The position numbers and the translations under genes were made by a program. Positions 1 through 9,765 of a DNA stretch of 28,054 nt are shown one piece after another (the first letter of the stretch is position 1; each line of letters starts with the position of its first letter). The notes under the pieces were generated by a model that saw only the letters and a list, made by a program, of their open reading frames with translations, made no database searches and had not been told where the DNA came from. Source of the stretch: a virus; the IMG/VR virus record IMGVR_UViG_3300025168_000493, positions 1-28,054 of that record. One strand, 5' to 3'.

Positions 1-3000
1 AATGCGCCGGCGGCATTTATTGCAAATCCACTAGCAGATATAGCACCAGTAGTATCTAATTCTAATTTTGTTACAGTATTAGTTCTTAATTTAACTTTAC
101 CGTCTTTAATTTGAACATTAGATTTATTTGCAGCTACGCGTCCTACAATTGTATCTTGTCCAAATAATGCTACTTGGCTTGACGCTGATACTACTTGCAA
201 ACCTTGATTGAACATAAGTGAATAATTATCTGCATCAAATAATGATTTAACGCCAACTGTATTTAATTGTAATTTTACGTTCTGTGCTGATGTCCCGTCA
301 TAAAATTCAGTAGTAGTACCAAACTTAGCTAATCCAAAATCAGGGGATTGACCCGATGATGATATATGTATTGAATCATTAGAAAGAACTACTTGTTTTA
401 CTATATCATCAATTGCAGTCTGTGCTGATGATGCACTAAAAATAGCTAAGGCTGCACTTGAAGATGCTGCGCCTACCATTACAGTTGCAGCATTAGATGC
501 TGATTGAGCAGTTGCTGCACTGGCAGATGCCGCGGCCGCATCTACTATACCTATGGCTGCACTAGCAGATGCCGCGGCTGCATCTACTATACCTATGGCT
601 GCACTTGCAGATGCTGCACCAGCTTGGACGGCAGCTGAATTAGATGCTGATTGAGCAGTATCAATTCCTAATTGGCCTATGGTACCATCTTTGAAAACTG
701 ATAATCTTCTTAATGATCCGCCATCTCCAATTGGTGAAAACATTTTAATAACATTTGAGCCGGATAGTATTGGAATACGATATTCCCATATGGCATCTGT
801 TTGTTCGCCGGTATTACTTCCACCAGACGTATCTCCAAAATTTGTTATGTTAGCAGATAATGCCCAATTGGATCCTGTATGAAAGTTAAAACCATTGCTA
901 CCACTCTGATTAACAAATACAGGTGCGCTTCTACCATGAGGATTCAATTCAGTAAAATCATCATGCATTATTAATTGAGGTGCTACATAACCAGAACTAG
1001 AATTAACTATTAATCGCGCACCGTTTTCCGCATCATTTGCAATTACTCGAATACTTCCAGATCCTGCCTCAGTGGAAGTAAATGTGAACGTATCACTGTT
1101 AGGTATAGCACTGTAATCAGTTTGACCACTTTGCCAACTATTGAAGATAGGCCCGGTGTCAAATATCTGAACTAATGGTCCATTTGTCCAATATGATGGA
1201 GTAGTAAACATGCCCCTATCATCTGGAACTGTACCTCCGTTTAAATCTCCGGAGATTCTTAACTGCGCTAGCGATGCGGTAGCCCATTGTTTAAATGGAA
1301 TTAATGCATTGACAGATGCACTTGCTGCTGCACCTGCTCCAAAATCAACTTCTGTGGTTGATGCTGCACCAATAGTTATTGTACCGTTAATTGCTAAATT
1401 GGTACCATTCCAAGATAATTTATCTTTTAAACTAAATCGGCCAATTGAATCCATATATATTGGAGTATTTGATGCAGAAAATGTTCCAGTACCAACAAAC
1501 ATTTTATTTGTGCCTAACGTTACAGCTCCTACTTGACCCGCACTTGCAGTTATTCTACCATCCGCAGAAACTTTAAAAGCTGATGATGAAATAAATGATA
1601 CGGGATCAGGTTTATCTTGAGATGATGATATTCTCCAATGAGTACTAGATGTTATATTACCTAACTTGCTTATATGCATATTTCCGCCGTCAAAAGACTC
1701 ATCGCTAAGTCTCCAACCTGCAATTGTTCCGCCAGTAGCAGTTACGTTACCTGATGTATCAACTTCAAATTTAGGACTATTACTACCACCTAATCGAATT
1801 GTCCCGGCATCTAAATCTAATTCTGAACCTACCGATGCTCCAAAATTTGTTGATCGTATTTTACCTGTTGTTACACTACCTCCATCTATTACTGTGGTTT
1901 TTTGTCCTGGTGCTGTTACTTGTATATTACAAATATCTATCACATGTGTATTTTTCAAACAAGTTATACTCACATCTAAATCATCTGGTGTATGAGGTTG
2001 TCCCGCAAATTCAACATCTCCTATAGAACCTGTCAGGTTAGGATATTTGAATACTTGATATCGAGCACTTTTAGATGAATTACCAAATGGTGTTATAATA
2101 CATCTATATTTTTCTCCAACTTCTAAACTATCTGCTGCTACTGTTCCCATACTAGTACCGCCATGATATACAGTTATATCATCGTTTGAAAAATATAAAG
2201 CATGAGCTGTATTTCGAAATGTAGCCGTTGGATGTACAACCGTTGATGCAGACGGCACTGCTCCCCATCCGATCATCATTCTTGGTGCAGACTGATCTCC
2301 TGTTATATCTCTAGGTACAACATCAAAAACTAAACTATGATCACCAGAACGGTGGAAACGTTGCTTACTTCGCAGTTCACCGTTCCAACTGGAATTATTA
2401 GAAGAAGATACCATCAAAATACCATTCTTTACTTGGTGTCTAGTTGTTATAGTTTGGAACCACTGTGATCCAGAAATTTCTCCGTCTGGGACTAATTTAG
2501 TAGAAGGTACACTTGAACCAGAAACTCCTCCAAAGCTCTCTAACATTGAATCGCCTACAGGATCTGTTATTTCTAATTTACCTTTAAAATATCCATTTCC
2601 GGTATATAATCCAAATCCTGTAACTCCATCGCTAAAACTTGAATCTGTAATACCTGATAAATCTCCTAGCTGAGCTTTAAGACTTAAATCGTATACACCA
2701 GAACCAGTACGTTCTACTATTTGCATATATGGAGTAGCTTGGTCATTAGGATTTGCATTTAATCTAATGTACCCAGTTCCTAATTTACCAGTTGATACAA
2801 TTACTTGAGAACCAGTATATGTTTGAGCTACTGATACTAAGTCTCCAAATGAACTAGATTTACGATTGTTTACATATCCTCTGATAACATATATTTTTCC
2901 GGCAAGATCGGTATCACTAGATTTATCATTTCTACTTGCAGAATTTATAAACAAATACTCTGTCGCAAATCCTGTACTACTTACTTTTTTTGCTGTAATT

Positions 3001-6000
3001 ATTTCTCCGACAGAGAATCCAGAAACGTTTTTAACCGACATTGTAGTAGCAGTTGCAGAATAAAATCCACCAGGATTTGCTGCTGAGCCTGTTAATGTAG
3101 TTGAATTAGCAACATATAATTGACCTCCAACTGCATTAACTGTTTCTTTTTCAAATACTGCAGTTGATAAAGTTCCTCTAATTCTAGCATTTTCAACTTC
3201 TAACATTCCACCAGAAGCAGCAGTTAATCGAAATCCTGAACCAGCTAAGTTTGATACAAATCCATCAGATTCAATAGTACCATCTTTTCGAATGATCATA
3301 CTACCGCCAGTTAATTTTTCGTTATCAAATTCCCAACCAGCAATATGATTATTAGGTTCGCCGGTAATTGTATTTGCTCCTAAAGCAAAAGTAACATTAC
3401 CACCTACTTTACCTAAAATACCATAATCATCAGATGCTAGGTATCTAACATTAACTTCATTATTAACATCTTCAAATACTTTTAATCCATAACTTGAACT
3501 TAAATGTACACCAGTAGACGATAAAGCTACTGGTTTAATGTTCCATCCGCCAATTTTTCCGCCATCAAATAATACTTGAGATCCAGTCGTTTTACCACCT
3601 GGTGAGACTTTGAATTGAGATGATGATATAAATCCACCTGGGTCATTAGTATTTACCGAAGATGATATTTTCCAATAAGTACTAGCTGATATAAATCCTT
3701 GTTTATTTATATGCATTGCGCCACCATCAAATGACTTATCACTAAGTTTCCAGCCAGCAAGCTCACCACCTGTAAATTGAACATTAGTTCCTGTTATCTG
3801 GCCGGTTGCCTTTAATCTTAAATTATTATTTGAAGATCGTATTTCTTCTGTGACTACGTTAAATCCTGCAATTGATGCGGAAGCAAATCTTGCAAATCCA
3901 TCTGAATCTATAGATGATGAAGCGTTATTTGTGGTTGAGCCTGCCCCGTTAATAGTAGCCGGTGTTCTTAAACTATTTACAGTTAATCCAGCATTTATTG
4001 TTGCATCAGCTCCAATAATTAATGAATTATTTTGAGGATCTAAATGAAATAATGACGATGATATTTCTATATTTCCACCAGATCCAGAAATAAATTGTGT
4101 TCCTTCCGATCCAATAAAGAATTTTTTTGCTCTAATATCAATACCATCAGATGTATCAAATTTAAAAAAGCTAGACGAATCTTGTACTAATTCAAGACCT
4201 ACACCATTATAATTATCTGGAGATCCTGGTAATACTGATCCGGTATATATCATAAATCCACCGGGTTGATCTGTTCTAGATGCTGACTTAAATCCATTAT
4301 ATCCTATAGATCTAATATATCCTGAATTTACACCTGCTAATTCAATACCAGCACCGGTTGTATTTCCTATAAACAATGAACCGGTTAATAAATTATTAGT
4401 ACCATCAATTAATAAATTATCTCCATAAAATGTTACCGGGTAAACTGTTGTTTCAGCTTGAGCTTTATTATTATGTATATCATAATAAAGAAATTTAAAT
4501 GTTAATGGTGTTTCTAAAAATTCTGATGGAATTCGTGTATTTATTCTGGTAAAGTTTGGTGAAAATCCAGTTTGTTTGTCAGACTTTAAACTAATATTTG
4601 ATAATGTCCATTTACCTCTACGTATTACAAAATATACATCAATATTTTCTTCTTTTAAAGTTCTAAAAGATAAAAATGCGGGATCGGCATCAAATGTATT
4701 TCCTTGAGCTATTTCTATAGTAGCTATACGTGTGCCAAATAAAGTTATATCATCAATTTCAGCGTTAGTATTAGTTAGATACCGATTGAGATATTGAGAA
4801 TCAACTTCTATAGATGAATTACTTCCAGATATATAAATGTCTACACGTGGATGTAAAATATTACTATCAGTCGATGTATGTGTTGAATCATCTGCCACAG
4901 CATTAAACGTTAACATATACCTTGTATTTGCATATACTTTTGGGTGATATACAGATTTTAAATTTATATATCCATATTGATTAAGAGATGCATCAAATGT
5001 ACTGTCAGGTGTCAGTTCAATTCCATCAATTAATATATCTGATTTAAAGGATGGTGTGAGTTGTACTTTGTTGACGCTATCCGCAGGAGTTTCCCAATAT
5101 GCATTAAAGTCATCTAAACTTGTAAAATATCCTATGCGATTATATATCATTCCAATTGATTGTATAGATTCAAATGATGCTACATCTTCTAAAATTTCAA
5201 CTTGTTCAACTTCTACATATCCTGCATCAATAAAATCTCCAAACTGTCCTGCAGGTTTATATAATGTCTGTATTTTATGAACATCACCAGTTGCTGGTTC
5301 AATATTTCCTAAAACAATTTCTGCAAAGGATTGTGATTGTTCTGTACTAGATAATATAAAGGGTTCTACATAGCTGCATGTAAAATTTGATGATGCCTTT
5401 ATATTTTTTATATCATATTCTCCATCTTTACCTATTGTAGTAAAGGAAAATGCTCCAAATGTATTTTCATCTTCATTTTTAAATCCGGTTGATAAAAATA
5501 CATTTGCTTTTGTACTTGATAATATTTTATCAATAACAAATGTATAACTTCCAGAAAGTTGTATAGATGGATCTCCTAGGTCATTACTAGTAACTGCGGC
5601 CTGATCTGTTGTAGTTTGTGACGATGGTATAAGATGTCCATTGCTATCAATTAAACTATTACCTTGAAGTAAATCAACTTGAGGATTAACAATTGTTATA
5701 GATCCACCTTCCATTGACGATGATAATGCAAATCCTGTTGTCTCCAATCTACTAAACGTTGATATTGTAACAATTTCTGCACTTTCAACTTCTAATGGTT
5801 GGTTAGTGGCACTAGTATTTTTAACTACTGGCTTTATTATAGCTTGTTTACCAGCTGACCTCATCGGTGTTCTAGCAGTGGCGCCGCCTTCATAATTTAT
5901 ACGTTGAGATATATTAGAACTAAGTGATTTAATAGATTTTCGTTTTGGAGCAGTGCTAGGAATAGCTTTTATTATAACTACACCAGAACCACTTCTTGCC

Positions 6001-6587
6001 ACTTCTACATCAGATAAATTTATTGGAGTAAAAAACCTATTTACTCGTTCTTGGACAGTTGCTTTAGGATATGGTTGCGTAAAAATAATCTCTGTATTAT
6101 TTTTTGAATTTTCTGGTGCTATTGGTATATCACGCGACCATAATACATTTGGAAGATTAAAATAATTTGGATCGTTATAATCTCGGCTAAATGGAACTTG
6201 TTGATTAGTATTTATATCTATTTTTGTTCGGCTAGCTATATAAACTGTTCCTATACCTGGTGCAGTTTTATCTGGATATATATAAATTGAAATTACTCTA
6301 GTACCGTCATGTTCTAGATAGTTTAATGGTTCATAATATATTGGAGATCCGTTAGAGTCTAATATCTCAATATGAATTTTTGAATTTTTAACTAAAACAT
6401 TGTTATTATTAGCCCGAAGTTTTATTAAATTTTTTCCGGCTGTGAAACGAGTAGGAAATTCTACAATATCAAAAATTCCATCAGATATTAATGATGTATC
6501 ACGAAATTGTATTGTAGGATAATTTTCTAAATCAATTTTTGTAACACGTTTTTCAAGTTCTCCTTGATTCCATGTACCTGCAGCCAT
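1..6587 (-). CDS. Giant tail-fibre-like structural protein, C-terminus beyond the window
   Basis: One minus-strand frame stays open from an ATG at 6587 to the left edge, at least 2195 codons with no stop; in-frame translation was checked near 5039, 2099, 599 and the edge. The start has AAAGG six nucleotides upstream and begins MAAGTWNQGELEKRV. The protein is rich in Gly, Ser, Thr and Asn. Recognisable stretches are an IGSEGTQFISGSGGNIEISSS-type segment split around residues 830-860, four GG-x-I-x-GW blocks (about 940-1000, 1000-1026, 1076-1109, 1620-1680), a block with ATPYMQIVERTGSGVYDL near 1265-1310, and an Ala/Ser-rich heptad-like region near 1975-2060. These resemble segments seen in tail-fibre and central-fibre proteins of marine myoviruses and prophages. 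The likely role is a trimeric fibre for host recognition. The receptor-binding tip and any C-terminal chaperone would be outside the window. Function is inferred from composition, size and position. Confidence 0.85.
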   Translation of the reverse strand, partial: MAAGTWNQGELEKRVTKIDLENYPTIQFRDTSLISDGIFDIVEFPTRFTAGKNLIKLRANNNNVLVKNSKIHIEILDSNGSPIYYEPLNYLEHDGTRVISIYIYPDKTAPGIGTVYIASRTKIDINTNQQVPFSRDYNDPNYFNLPNVLWSRDIPIAPENSKNNTEIIFTQPYPKATVQERVNRFFTPINLSDVEVARSGSGVVIIKAIPSTAPKRKSIKSLSSNISQRINYEGGATARTPMRSAGKQAIIKPVVKNTSATNQPLEVESAEIVTISTFSRLETTGFALSSSMEGGSITIVNPQVDLLQGNSLIDSNGHLIPSSQTTTDQAAVTSNDLGDPSIQLSGSYTFVIDKILSSTKANVFLSTGFKNEDENTFGAFSFTTIGKDGEYDIKNIKASSNFTCSYVEPFILSSTEQSQSFAEIVLGNIEPATGDVHKIQTLYKPAGQFGDFIDAGYVEVEQVEILEDVASFESIQSIGMIYNRIGYFTSLDDFNAYWETPADSVNKVQLTPSFKSDILIDGIELTPDSTFDASLNQYGYINLKSVYHPKVYANTRYMLTFNAVADDSTHTSTDSNILHPRVDIYISGSNSSIEVDSQYLNRYLTNTNAEIDDITLFGTRIATIEIAQGNTFDADPAFLSFRTLKEENIDVYFVIRRGKWTLSNISLKSDKQTGFSPNFTRINTRIPSEFLETPLTFKFLYYDIHNNKAQAETTVYPVTFYGDNLLIDGTNNLLTGSLFIGNTTGAGIELAGVNSGYIRSIGYNGFKSASRTDQPGGFMIYTGSVLPGSPDNYNGVGLELVQDSSSFFKFDTSDGIDIRAKKFFIGSEGTQFISGSGGNIEISSSLFHLDPQNNSLIIGADATINAGLTVNSLRTPATINGAGSTTNNASSSIDSDGFARFASASIAGFNVVTEEIRSSNNNLRLKATGQITGTNVQFTGGELAGWKLSDKSFDGGAMHINKQGFISASTYWKISSSVNTNDPGGFISSSQFKVSPGGKTTGSQVLFDGGKIGGWNIKPVALSSTGVHLSSSYGLKVFEDVNNEVNVRYLASDDYGILGKVGGNVTFALGANTITGEPNNHIAGWEFDNEKLTGGSMIIRKDGTIESDGFVSNLAGSGFRLTAASGGMLEVENARIRGTLSTAVFEKETVNAVGGQLYVANSTTLTGSAANPGGFYSATATTMSVKNVSGFSVGEIITAKKVSSTGFATEYLFINSASRNDKSSDTDLAGKIYVIRGYVNNRKSSSFGDLVSVAQTYTGSQVIVSTGKLGTGYIRLNANPNDQATPYMQIVERTGSGVYDLSLKAQLGDLSGITDSSFSDGVTGFGLYTGNGYFKGKLEITDPVGDSMLESFGGVSGSSVPSTKLVPDGEISGSQWFQTITTRHQVKNGILMVSSSNNSSWNGELRSKQRFHRSGDHSLVFDVVPRDITGDQSAPRMMIGWGAVPSASTVVHPTATFRNTAHALYFSNDDITVYHGGTSMGTVAADSLEVGEKYRCIITPFGNSSKSARYQVFKYPNLTGSIGDVEFAGQPHTPDDLDVSITCLKNTHVIDICNIQVTAPGQKTTVIDGGSVTTGKIRSTNFGASVGSELDLDAGTIRLGGSNSPKFEVDTSGNVTATGGTIAGWRLSDESFDGGNMHISKLGNITSSTHWRISSSQDKPDPVSFISSSAFKVSADGRITASAGQVGAVTLGTNKMFVGTGTFSASNTPIYMDSIGRFSLKDKLSWNGTNLAINGTITIGAASTTEVDFGAGAAASASVNALIPFKQWATASLAQLRISGDLNGGTVPDDRGMFTTPSYWTNGPLVQIFDTGPIFNSWQSGQTDYSAIPNSDTFTFTSTEAGSGSIRVIANDAENGARLIVNSSSGYVAPQLIMHDDFTELNPHGRSAPVFVNQSGSNGFNFHTGSNWALSANITNFGDTSGGSNTGEQTDAIWEYRIPILSGSNVIKMFSPIGDGGSLRRLSVFKDGTIGQLGIDTAQSASNSAAVQAGAASASAAIGIVDAAAASASAAIGIVDAAAASASAATAQSASNAATVMVGAASSSAALAIFSASSAQTAIDDIVKQVVLSNDSIHISSSGQSPDFGLAKFGTTTEFYDGTSAQNVKLQLNTVGVKSLFDADNYSLMFNQGLQVVSASSQVALFGQDTIVGRVAANKSNVQIKDGKVKLRTNTVTKLELDTTGAISASGFAINAAGA
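516..617 (-). repeat. 42-bp tandem repeat inside the fibre gene
   Basis: Two consecutive 42-bp units (516-557 and 558-599) are near identical, and the first 18 bases of a third unit follow at 600-617. Each unit encodes a 14-residue peptide, roughly AIGIVDAAAASASA, so copy-number change keeps the frame. Fourteen residues is two heptads, fitting an alpha-helical coiled-coil stalk. More divergent Ala/Ser-rich copies flank the exact units. Confidence 0.85.
1554..1733 (-). repeat. 60-codon fibre repeat, C-terminal copy
   Basis: This block starts GGTIAGWRLSDESFDGG and ends FKVSADGR. It aligns without gaps to 3591-3770: 38 of 60 residues are identical by eye. The DNA has diverged, so this is an old internal duplication. 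Confidence 0.85.
3591..3770 (-). repeat. 60-codon fibre repeat, N-terminal copy
   Basis: This block starts GGELAGWKLSDKSFDGG and ends FKVSPGGK, exactly 60 codons and colinear with the block at 1554-1733. Two shorter relatives follow in the protein: GGKIGGWNI (around 3511-3590) and HIAGWEFDNEKLTGG (around 3262-3360). Confidence 0.85.
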
Positions 6588-6604
6588 ATGTTACCTTTAT
6601 TTCA

Positions 6605-6613
6605 TATAAATAT
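6605..6613 (-). promoter_or_regulatory. Leader motif ATATTTATA before the fibre gene
   Basis: The sense strand reads ATATTTATA, 17 nt before the fibre start and overlapping the gp47-46 stop codon. It is one of five copies in this window. The opposite strand reads TATAAATAT. Its role is unknown: promoter element, AU-rich translation enhancer or processing site are all possible. Confidence 0.5.
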
Positions 6614-9600
6614 TAGTCATATGCAATTTCAGAATATCCGTTTACTTTTTTGATTTCTACTAATTTATCTACAATGTCACGCATTGCATCAATATGTGAT
6701 ATACATAAGATGAATCCAAATTGTGATTTTAAATAATCAAATAACATATACATGCTATTTAAATTATCAGAATCTAATACTCCAAATCCTTCATCGATGG
6801 CTAAGAAATTAGGTCTAGGTAGATTTGATACATTAATTAATGATGTTCGTATTGCTAATGAAGATATAAATTTCTCCATTCCAGATGTTAATTCTAATGG
6901 CCAGTAATTATCATCATCATAAACAATGTAAGCATTTATATTCTTACCATCTGTATCCATTACCATGGTAAAATCAACTATTTGGTTAAGTATATTATTT
7001 ATTTCTGATTCAATCTGTGGTAAAGCTTTTGATATTAAATGATAAGGAACACCATCTCGATTAACTGCTTTTTGATAATATTCATAAGCTTGATATTGTT
7101 GTTCTAATGTCTTTAATCTGTTAATACCTGTTTCCGCGTCTTCTCGAGACTTTTCAGCCATTTTTAGTTTTCCAGATAAATTTAATAATTTAGAATCTAA
7201 ATTACTTACCTCAGAATTAACAGTTGATATTTCATCACGTATTTCTTCAATTTCAGAATTTTTCTTTTTATTGAATTCAATATTATCTTTTTGATTTTTT
7301 GCTTTAGTTAATTGTTTTTTATAATCAGAAATTTTAACAAATAACGTTTCAATGTCCCATTCACATTTACCAAATTCATGTTCCATGGTAGCTAACAATT
7401 GTTTCCATTTGTTAACATCAGATTTAAATGCATTTAATAAATCTATTTTTTCACGTGGTTGATCTTTTCGTAAATTATCTATTTTATTTCCAATGTCATC
7501 TATATCAAATAATATTTGTTGTTCTTCATCAATTAATTTTGGTAATAAATCTGCAACTTGTTTAGTTTCATGTAGCCATGGATTTGCCATACAAAATTTA
7601 CATTCTGGGTCCCATTCATGTTTGTCTAATTTAGATACCATTTTTTGAGCATGTTGAATTTTAAGTTGTTTAAACTTTAGATCGTTATTTAATTTATCAA
7701 CATTAGATATATATGTTTTTAAATTATCTATTTGAGAATATAATTCATCTTCATTAACTGAATCTATTTGTTTCTGTGTATTATTTATTAAATCTTTTTT
7801 AGATACTATCATACCAGCTTTTTGATCTCTATCTTGTATATGTTCTTGTAACTGTATTTTTGCTTGTTTAATTTTATCTGAAATAGCATCTGGATCTAAT
7901 GTAGTATCAACGTTTTTTAATTCTTTTGTCATGACAAAAATGATATCATTTAAATTTGTTTTCATTTCTTCATGTTCAGTTTTATCTACTTTCATTTGTT
8001 CATATGAACCGGTAAATTGAGATATAGTATCTTTTGCAGATGATAAATCTGTTGAAAAATCTTTTCTTTTGTATTCACGGATTAATGCTGCAGTTTCTCT
8101 AATATCTTCATGTCCAATTAAATATTGTTTTTCAAATATATCTAAATCTAAAAATTGAGATAAAAGATCTTTACGTTCTCTTTGTGTTTTATCAATAAAT
8201 CCAGTATTATTATTTTGTAATGATAATGCAGTTAAAACAAAATCTTCATATGAACCTAAATATTGTCTTATACTTTTATTTGTTGAATCTCGTTGTTCGC
8301 CATTTAAACTTTCATGATTACCAGACTCATCAATACGCCAAAAATCTACATTTAATTTAACATGACCATTACTCTGTTTTTTTGCTTTACGTTCAATAAA
8401 ATATGTATACTTACCTAAATCAAATTCAAATTTACATTCAAAATTTGATTTTTTATTATTTAACACATGTACTGCTTTTTTTGTACGAGAGCATTTATCA
8501 AAACAACAAAATGCTAATGCATCTAATAATGTTGATTTACCAGAAGCATTTGGAGCAAATAATCCATATGTTCCATTCATATTTGAAAAATCTATAGAAT
8601 TATTAGGACCATAACTAAACATGTTAGAAAATTCAAATGTCTTTGGAATCCATGTTATATTTCTAGTTAATGTGCTAGTTGGTAATTTACTATGCACTTG
8701 TCTATTAATATATCTAATAGTATCTAATAATGCATCATCTAATGCATATTCATCTGTAAGATAATCTGTAATAACTTTATTTTGCCATTCAACATCGCGA
8801 ATATTACCAAAATTAATTTTATTTTTTGAATCAGTAGTATTTAATGCATTAACTTTTTGTAATGCAATATCTTGTACTTTATATTGAGATTTAACATCTG
8901 CAATGATACGTTTCAATGTTGCTGAATCGGTATCTTTTACTTTAAATCTTAATCTAGGACGTAATGGAATTTTATTGCTAGGATTTGTTATTTTTCCGGC
9001 ATCAACTTGAAATGTATAATAACCATAATCATTTTTTATTTCAACAAAATTACATTTTTTAGATTCTAAATCCCATATCATTATTCCATGGCCTAAAGCT
9101 TCCCCATGATTTTGTTGGATCAATGAGCCGGCGTAAGCCACTGTTTTATTATCATCTAAAAATTGTGGTTTATGAATATCTCCTAACAAAACTAAATCAT
9201 GTCCTTTAAACATTTCAGTTGTTACATGTGTATTACTTAACACAAATCCTGCATCTGTTGATGCATTATGCACTGAACCATGGTGTAATGCAATTTTATA
9301 ATCACCTTCAAAACTATCGGCTTTTATATAATCAACGGGTTTATCGAACACCGACATTACGTTAAAGTGTACTCCGGCCATACTATATACACCGTTGTCT
9401 TTAAGATAGTGTAAGTTTTGATGATTCAAGGCTTTAACTATAGGAGATAAGGCATCTAAGCGATAGTTGTTATTTAGGTTACAATCATGGTTTCCAGTAA
9501 TTACAATTGTAGGAGCTATATCTGCCAATTGTTTAAAGAAATCAGATACTACAGATACTAATTCTGGAGACATATCTGTTTTTGCATGTACAATATCTCC

Positions 9601-9765
9601 AGCTACATATATTAAAGAATCATCTGTTTTTGTTTTTTCAATATACGAATATAAACGTTTAAATACTAATTTATATTCTTTATGCCGCTTTACGTTTCTG
9701 ACATGTACATCTGCAATATGGTAAATTTTACCAATTTTCTCCATTCCAATATCTATATGCTGCAT
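6613..9765 (-). CDS. 47-46: Fused gp47-gp46 (Mre11/SbcD-Rad50/SbcC) recombination endonuclease
   Basis: This single 1050-residue ORF joins a nuclease and its ATPase, which are separate proteins in T4 (gp47 and gp46). Residues 1-365 are a calcineurin-like nuclease: ADVH (D19, H21), GDIVH (D57), GNHD (N92, H93), HHG (H161-H162) and GDIH (D196, H198). From about 370 a Rad50-type ATPase begins: Walker A APNASGKST (404-412), Q-loop Q517, long coiled coil, zinc hook CKFC (C722, C725), second coil, signature TSGMEKF (960-966), Walker B NFLAIDE (986-992), D-loop LD and H1024. The complex resects DNA ends for recombination-dependent replication and may degrade host DNA. The first Walker glycine is Ala, which the [AG]xxxxGK[ST] pattern allows. 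The start overlaps the primase end by 13 nt. An internal Met8 start is possible. Confidence 0.95.
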   Translation of the reverse strand: MQHIDIGMEKIGKIYHIADVHVRNVKRHKEYKLVFKRLYSYIEKTKTDDSLIYVAGDIVHAKTDMSPELVSVVSDFFKQLADIAPTIVITGNHDCNLNNNYRLDALSPIVKALNHQNLHYLKDNGVYSMAGVHFNVMSVFDKPVDYIKADSFEGDYKIALHHGSVHNASTDAGFVLSNTHVTTEMFKGHDLVLLGDIHKPQFLDDNKTVAYAGSLIQQNHGEALGHGIMIWDLESKKCNFVEIKNDYGYYTFQVDAGKITNPSNKIPLRPRLRFKVKDTDSATLKRIIADVKSQYKVQDIALQKVNALNTTDSKNKINFGNIRDVEWQNKVITDYLTDEYALDDALLDTIRYINRQVHSKLPTSTLTRNITWIPKTFEFSNMFSYGPNNSIDFSNMNGTYGLFAPNASGKSTLLDALAFCCFDKCSRTKKAVHVLNNKKSNFECKFEFDLGKYTYFIERKAKKQSNGHVKLNVDFWRIDESGNHESLNGEQRDSTNKSIRQYLGSYEDFVLTALSLQNNNTGFIDKTQRERKDLLSQFLDLDIFEKQYLIGHEDIRETAALIREYKRKDFSTDLSSAKDTISQFTGSYEQMKVDKTEHEEMKTNLNDIIFVMTKELKNVDTTLDPDAISDKIKQAKIQLQEHIQDRDQKAGMIVSKKDLINNTQKQIDSVNEDELYSQIDNLKTYISNVDKLNNDLKFKQLKIQHAQKMVSKLDKHEWDPECKFCMANPWLHETKQVADLLPKLIDEEQQILFDIDDIGNKIDNLRKDQPREKIDLLNAFKSDVNKWKQLLATMEHEFGKCEWDIETLFVKISDYKKQLTKAKNQKDNIEFNKKKNSEIEEIRDEISTVNSEVSNLDSKLLNLSGKLKMAEKSREDAETGINRLKTLEQQYQAYEYYQKAVNRDGVPYHLISKALPQIESEINNILNQIVDFTMVMDTDGKNINAYIVYDDDNYWPLELTSGMEKFISSLAIRTSLINVSNLPRPNFLAIDEGFGVLDSDNLNSMYMLFDYLKSQFGFILCISHIDAMRDIVDKLVEIKKVNGYSEIAYD

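Noticed and set aside
516-617. CRISPR-like array
   Set aside because: The repeats are directly adjacent, without spacers, and encode in-frame Ala/Ser-rich peptide.
3702-3709. TATAAATA on the minus strand within the fibre gene
   Set aside because: It matches the T4 late consensus, but it is internal to coding sequence and no gene start follows. Chance matches are expected at this AT content.
679-6165. Several plus-strand ORFs of 60-110 codons (for example 679-882, 1210-1536, 1666-1995, 5056-5280, 5953-6165)
   Set aside because: They lie opposite the continuous minus-strand fibre frame, have no ribosome sites and no recognisable motifs, so they are shadows of it.
1-6587. Diversity-generating retroelement target
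   Set aside because: The large repetitive fibre raised the idea, but there is no reverse transcriptase or template repeat in the window.
6605-6613. Plus-strand late promoters (TATAAATA) at the leader motifs
   Set aside because: The match is on the strand opposite to every gene, so use as ordinary late promoters would give only antisense RNA. The motif is reported as unexplained instead.
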